NCBI RefSeq assembly: GCF_040436345.1 | Contig: NC_133215.1 | Coordinates: forward strand, 19,847,306 to 19,911,305 | DNA length: 64,000 bases | DNA from: Pagrus major | Taxonomy: Eukaryota; Chordata; Actinopteri; Spariformes; Sparidae | Reading direction: 5' to 3' | Shown here: positions 60,545 through 64,000 of the stretch, piece after piece | How positions within the stretch are numbered: position 1 is the stretch's first letter | Layout of the letters: each line of letters begins with the position of its first letter | Position numbers and translations under genes: made by a program | The notes under the pieces: model-generated | Told to the model about the DNA's origin: nothing | The model's database searches: none | Seen by the model: only the letters and a program-made list of their open reading frames with translations

Positions 60545-62400
60545 AGACAACACAGTAGAGGACACACACAGAGAAAATCATACTCCAAATCTTTGTGATA
60601 TACAGTCTGAATAGTTGAGCCTTGGGCACAGATGTGGACGAACTTTGATGAATGTTTGTATCATCAATTCAGACTTAAAATGACGATCTATCTTTATTTG
60701 TTCTGTTTGTATTTTTACACATAAAAGAAATGTTTAAAAGTCCGGTTTTCTTTATTTGTTTTAAAATGTGACACTACTCGTGAAAGAAGCAAAACAGACA
60801 TTGTTGGAAAGTGTTGCAATTTTTAATGCCAATACTGCCCCCTGCTGGTGATACTACACATTACACCAGAGGATTTAAAAGCATCGTTGGTTATGGGTTC
60901 CAACACGGCTACGTTTGGATGGCTAACATGGACGAATGCAAAATATCCATCACAATATGACAACCACTCAGCACAACTTATTCAACTTACACTGAAGTCA
61001 TAATCTATCATCATGTGTATTATGTTGTCTGGGCTTCAGTACTGTGTAAAGACCGCAGTACCTGAGTTCTGGTGCATATATTAAAATGAGTAATACAAAC
61101 ATTTATTACTACAGAAGGGAAAAGAAAGCCAAATTTTGCCAATGTTAAATGTTGTCTAAAAACAAACAACCAAACAAAAACATTTCTGAAATAAAATAGT
61201 CTTAAATGATTAAAATCGGGACTGTTTAGTCAATGAATAAGTTAAGAATTATTATAATTTATGGAGGTTCAATACCCAGCCCTCGTAGGAAAACTGGAAA
61301 GTCTTGCTTTTCTAGTAAATAAATGCTTATTTTTATTCTAATTTAAAAGGATGCATGATATTGGAGGTCACCGTTTTTCAACTCATTTTGAATGCACGAC
61401 TTATTGGTCCGATAAATTAATCTGTGATAATGGGAAATTTATGTGATCAGCTTGATATAGGTATTGGTGAAATTATTGCCGATAAATGGAGCCAATAACA
61501 TGAAATCAGTTTGCTTTGATTGCCTAAACAAGCGCAGCATTTACACACTCTGACACAGTAGGTGGCAGCATGCTCCCAGTAAATGCAGAGAAATATTCAA
61601 TCATCAATCTTTGCTCACTACATCCGAGCCTTTCTTACCCTCCGGTGTGCATAAACTGCAGGTTATAAACTTTGGAAAATTATCGGATATCTTATCAGTA
61701 TCGGCCATAAGAAGCAAGTACATTTCAGTTATTGGTTTCGGCTGGAAAAAAATCCATATCGTGCATCCCCAGAATGAACACATTATTTTGCCTACTCTTA
61801 TTGATTGCCCATTGGCAGATGCAGGCACACAATGCTTTTCAAAATGTGCATATACACTCAGCCTGTCACATCGGCAGTAATGTTTATTTCAGGATGCCGA
61901 TATTTTAGACTAAGTCAAACTATAACTGACAAGAAAAGATCACATGAAGCACCAGCCAACAGACACTTTAAACTGAAACCTCTTCAGGATTTCCTTCTTT
62001 TCTATTATTTTAGTGTAACAATCTCACATGTTGAGACTACTCTCTACAAGTTTGAGGCAAAAAGGAGGATGAGGTTTGATGGTGTTACTGCATACTGTTC
62101 TTCTCTTTAAATACCACAGCGTAATCTCTATTAACCCAACAAAACGTGTTTGTCGTCCTGTAGATTGATCTTGCGATGTTTGCCAAATGCCTGTCTTCTC
62201 AGAAATCGCAACAGTGTTCTCCTGTTGTTGATCCGTCTTGCATCCTCTGAGAGCTTCATCGTCTTCTGACTCTCCAGGCTTTTTCTCCAACACACAAGAA
62301 ACTTCAAGACATAACGCATCACATTTTGCCAGGGAAAACACAAAAGGCAGCTGGCTAAGAAGGGGTGTCCGTTGTTTCATCAGAAAAATAAATATTTAAT
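60545..62400. other. rnaseh2a 3' UTR and repeat-rich intergenic
   Basis: The rnaseh2a 3' UTR probably ends near 60750 (ACATAAAA variant signal at about 60719). From 61370 to 61775 lies a dispersed repeat with TTGGTCCGATAAATTAATC, ATTATTGCCGATAAATGGAG and CATATCGTGCATCCCC. A minus-strand open frame (62024-62380) has no family motif. Confidence 0.45.
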
Positions 62401-62463
62401 TTACTAACCCATCTCAACAGAGATTAACTAAAAAATAAAGGCATATCCGTCTGTCCTCCGTCG

Positions 62464-62673
62464 CTAGTTCATGTTGGGTTTGTTTCTGGACTCCTGGATC
62501 CTCTTCCCACAGTTCATCGCTAAAGTGGAGACTGCAAATGAGGACAGGATCACGATGGAGCTCCCCACAAAATGAGACGATGCTCCTCTCGGAGTTGCTC
62601 TCAGGGCTCTCCTGGAGAAAGCCTCTCTGTCGAAGGCTGCAGTGGTGTTAACCGTCGGGGCCACAGACTCCAT
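62464..62673 (-). CDS. small single-pass membrane protein, unknown (69 aa)
   Basis: Begins with an ATG at 62673 in a favourable context (ACCATGG) and ends at TAG (62464-62466). No intron is needed. Seen: a polar N-terminus, an Arg-rich patch (FSRRALRATPR, about 19-29), a hydrophobic segment of about 19 residues (VGSSIVILSSFAVSTLAMN, about 36-54) and a short basic tail. This is the layout of a small single-pass membrane or organelle microprotein. I do not recognise the family. Context: a TATA box and a MEF2-type site lie upstream on the same strand, and ATTAAA occurs downstream near 62395. The coding stretch is GC-richer than its surroundings, which favours a real gene. It could also be the only coding exon seen of a larger gene. 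Confidence 0.45.
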   Translation of the reverse strand: MESVAPTVNTTAAFDREAFSRRALRATPRGASSHFVGSSIVILSSFAVSTLAMNCGKRIQESRNKPNMN

Positions 62674-62840
62674 GGTCTTGTTGTTCGGATGTAAGGAAGG
62701 TGAAGTCCACAAGCTGGTCTCGGTTAGCTGTTTGGTCAACTGCAGCCTCAGCGGGAGCTGTCTAGATCTCTGTCCTGACCAACAGATCTAGATTTGTTGT
62801 TTTCTGTCTGGTGCCTTTCCTGATCTGTCCCTGAACATGC

Positions 62841-62847
62841 ATTTATA
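62841..62847 (-). promoter_or_regulatory. TATA box upstream of the 69-aa ORF
   Basis: The minus strand reads CTATAAATG, about 170 bp upstream of the ATG at 62673, which predicts a start site near 62815 and a 5' UTR of about 140 nt. Confidence 0.45.
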
Positions 62848-62909
62848 GACTCCCCAGGCTCCTCATCTAATCCCTCTAAGTAGCCCCGTCTCCTACTGCG
62901 TCAATGGGA

Positions 62910-62919
62910 TTAAAAATAG
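62910..62919 (-). promoter_or_regulatory. MEF2-type site (TTAAAAATAG)
   Basis: TTAAAAATAG fits the MEF2 consensus YTAWWWWTAR and lies about 63 bp upstream of the TATA box. With an E-box-like CACATG near 63131 it hints at muscle expression (inference only). Confidence 0.35.
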
Positions 62920-63246
62920 TTAGTCCATGCCAGCAAAGGACTAAGGTGGCGATCTATTTCAGCGTAAGACTGTCTACTTTAATTCTATTAGATCACCCCG
63001 CCATAGCGAGAGAATGGAGTTGTTTATGGGAGTTTACAAACAGCCATAGCTCTGGTGTGTCAACATAATTAGAAAAAGGCATAAACAATGACACCATTTG
63101 ACAGTCAGTCAGTCATGAGGGTAATTTCCACATGTCCTGGCGTGTTAGTTTCAAGGCCATTTCTTCTTCATAAACATCACGACTGAAAAGAAAGCTCTTT
63201 ACTCCTCTGATAATTTTTGTATTTTAAAATAACCACACAAAATATA

Positions 63247-63670
63247 CAGTGGGGTCGAAACGTCTGAGACCACATTGATATCTCTTATTTGTCACTTAAA
63301 CCTGGAAATAATCAGAAGGTTTGATGATTTAAAGTAAATGGAAGTGTAAGAAGAAGCAGAGGGGCTTTCTCAGCGTGAAATCATGGCTAGACTAAAGGTT
63401 TCCGAGTGGAAACTCTAAAACGCTTTACAGAAACTGCATCAGTTGTATACAAAGCACGATCAGGCAGTCCCAAACACTCCATTTACACTTGGTACTAAAA
63501 AGGGATCTGTATCTGGATATGTAATCCGCATAATACACCATCCGATCTTGCGTTTCTGTTTACACCTGACGTTTTTAATACATTCTTGTTATCCTCATTG
63601 AGATCGGATCTCTGCCCTCCATGAGTAACTTGAGGAGGCTGCAAATCATCCCCAGACTCCCTTCAAAAAT
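63247..63670. repeat. two adjacent fish interspersed repeats
   Basis: CAGTGGGGTCGAAACGTCTG (63248) is a terminal sequence known from fish DNA elements. A second block runs from CATTTACACTTGGTACTAAA (63480) through CGTTTCTGTTTACACCTGAC and ATTGAGATCGGATCTC. The remainder of 62850-64000 shows no gene. Confidence 0.5.
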
Positions 63671-64000
63671 GGAGTTTTGTGAGTTGTTGCGTTAGGGGAA
63701 ACTTGACAAGCTTTGTGAAAAGATGTCTGCAACAAATTCTTGGTTACCTGTCCCCTCTTGTAAATTCAGCATATGTTATACATCAATTAATTCCTTTGTA
63801 TAAAAGATATTGTCCGGTTGTCCTGGTTGCAGAGCAAGAAAGAATAAAATGTCAGATACTACTATTCTCAGTAGAGATTCACCTTTTCACTCAAATTGTT
63901 AAGCTGATATTTTCATTTGCAATGAAAAAAATAGTATTACATTTGAAACAAATGTAAAATAGAAGATTCTTGATTAGTGGCATCAGACTTTTGTCGCCCA

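Noticed and set aside
61261..61290. GGTTCAATACCC, possible tRNA B-box
   Set aside because: No matching A-box or cloverleaf at the required distance.
62024..62380. 118-codon minus-strand frame just downstream of the 69-aa ORF
   Set aside because: No recognised domain, no own promoter; probably chance or 3' UTR of the small gene, although it begins with ATG and a mildly hydrophobic start.

Overview
The window looks like nuclear DNA of a ray-finned fish, probably a percomorph teleost. The protein-coding exons are vertebrate, introns are short to moderate with GT-AG borders, the background is AT-rich, and CA/GT microsatellites and small fish-type DNA-transposon remnants are abundant. No prokaryotic, organellar or viral gene set is visible. 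Gene names rest on motif and residue comparison by eye, together with conserved gene order. No database search was run.

Layout. (1) 1631-10297, minus strand: triobp (TRIO and F-actin binding protein). Twelve coding exons join in a consistent reading frame, from the N-terminal Cys motif through a 1.13 kb Ser/Arg/Pro-rich exon to the PH domain. The C-terminal coiled-coil exons lie beyond the left edge. (2) 10298-29395: about 19 kb of repeat-rich DNA with no recognisable coding exon, including a probable 5' non-coding exon of kcnj4 near 21.9-22.2 kb. (3) 29552-32810, plus: kcnj4, a Kir2-type inward-rectifier potassium channel with two coding exons. (4) 33.3-48.6 kb: intergenic DNA upstream of sox10, with MITEs, microsatellites and a few possible regulatory motifs. 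(5) 49537-51535, plus: sox10, three coding exons, with a CCAAT/GC-box promoter and a 5' non-coding exon upstream. (6) 56275-60544, plus: rnaseh2a, eight coding exons, catalytic subunit of RNase H2. (7) 62464-62673, minus: an unrecognised 69-residue single-pass membrane protein ORF, with a TATA box and a MEF2-type site upstream.

In human, TRIOBP, SOX10 and KCNJ4 lie together on 22q13.1, so the first three genes look like a conserved block. RNASEH2A is on human chromosome 19, so the order sox10-rnaseh2a differs from human. The genes are not a pathway. They cover actin bundling, potassium conductance, neural-crest/glial transcription and genome maintenance. The interest beyond the genes lies in a perfect 25-bp hairpin at 21.1 kb, a long TG tract against a triobp splice acceptor, SoxE-dimer-like motifs upstream of sox10, unusual residues in Sox10, and the small membrane-protein ORF.
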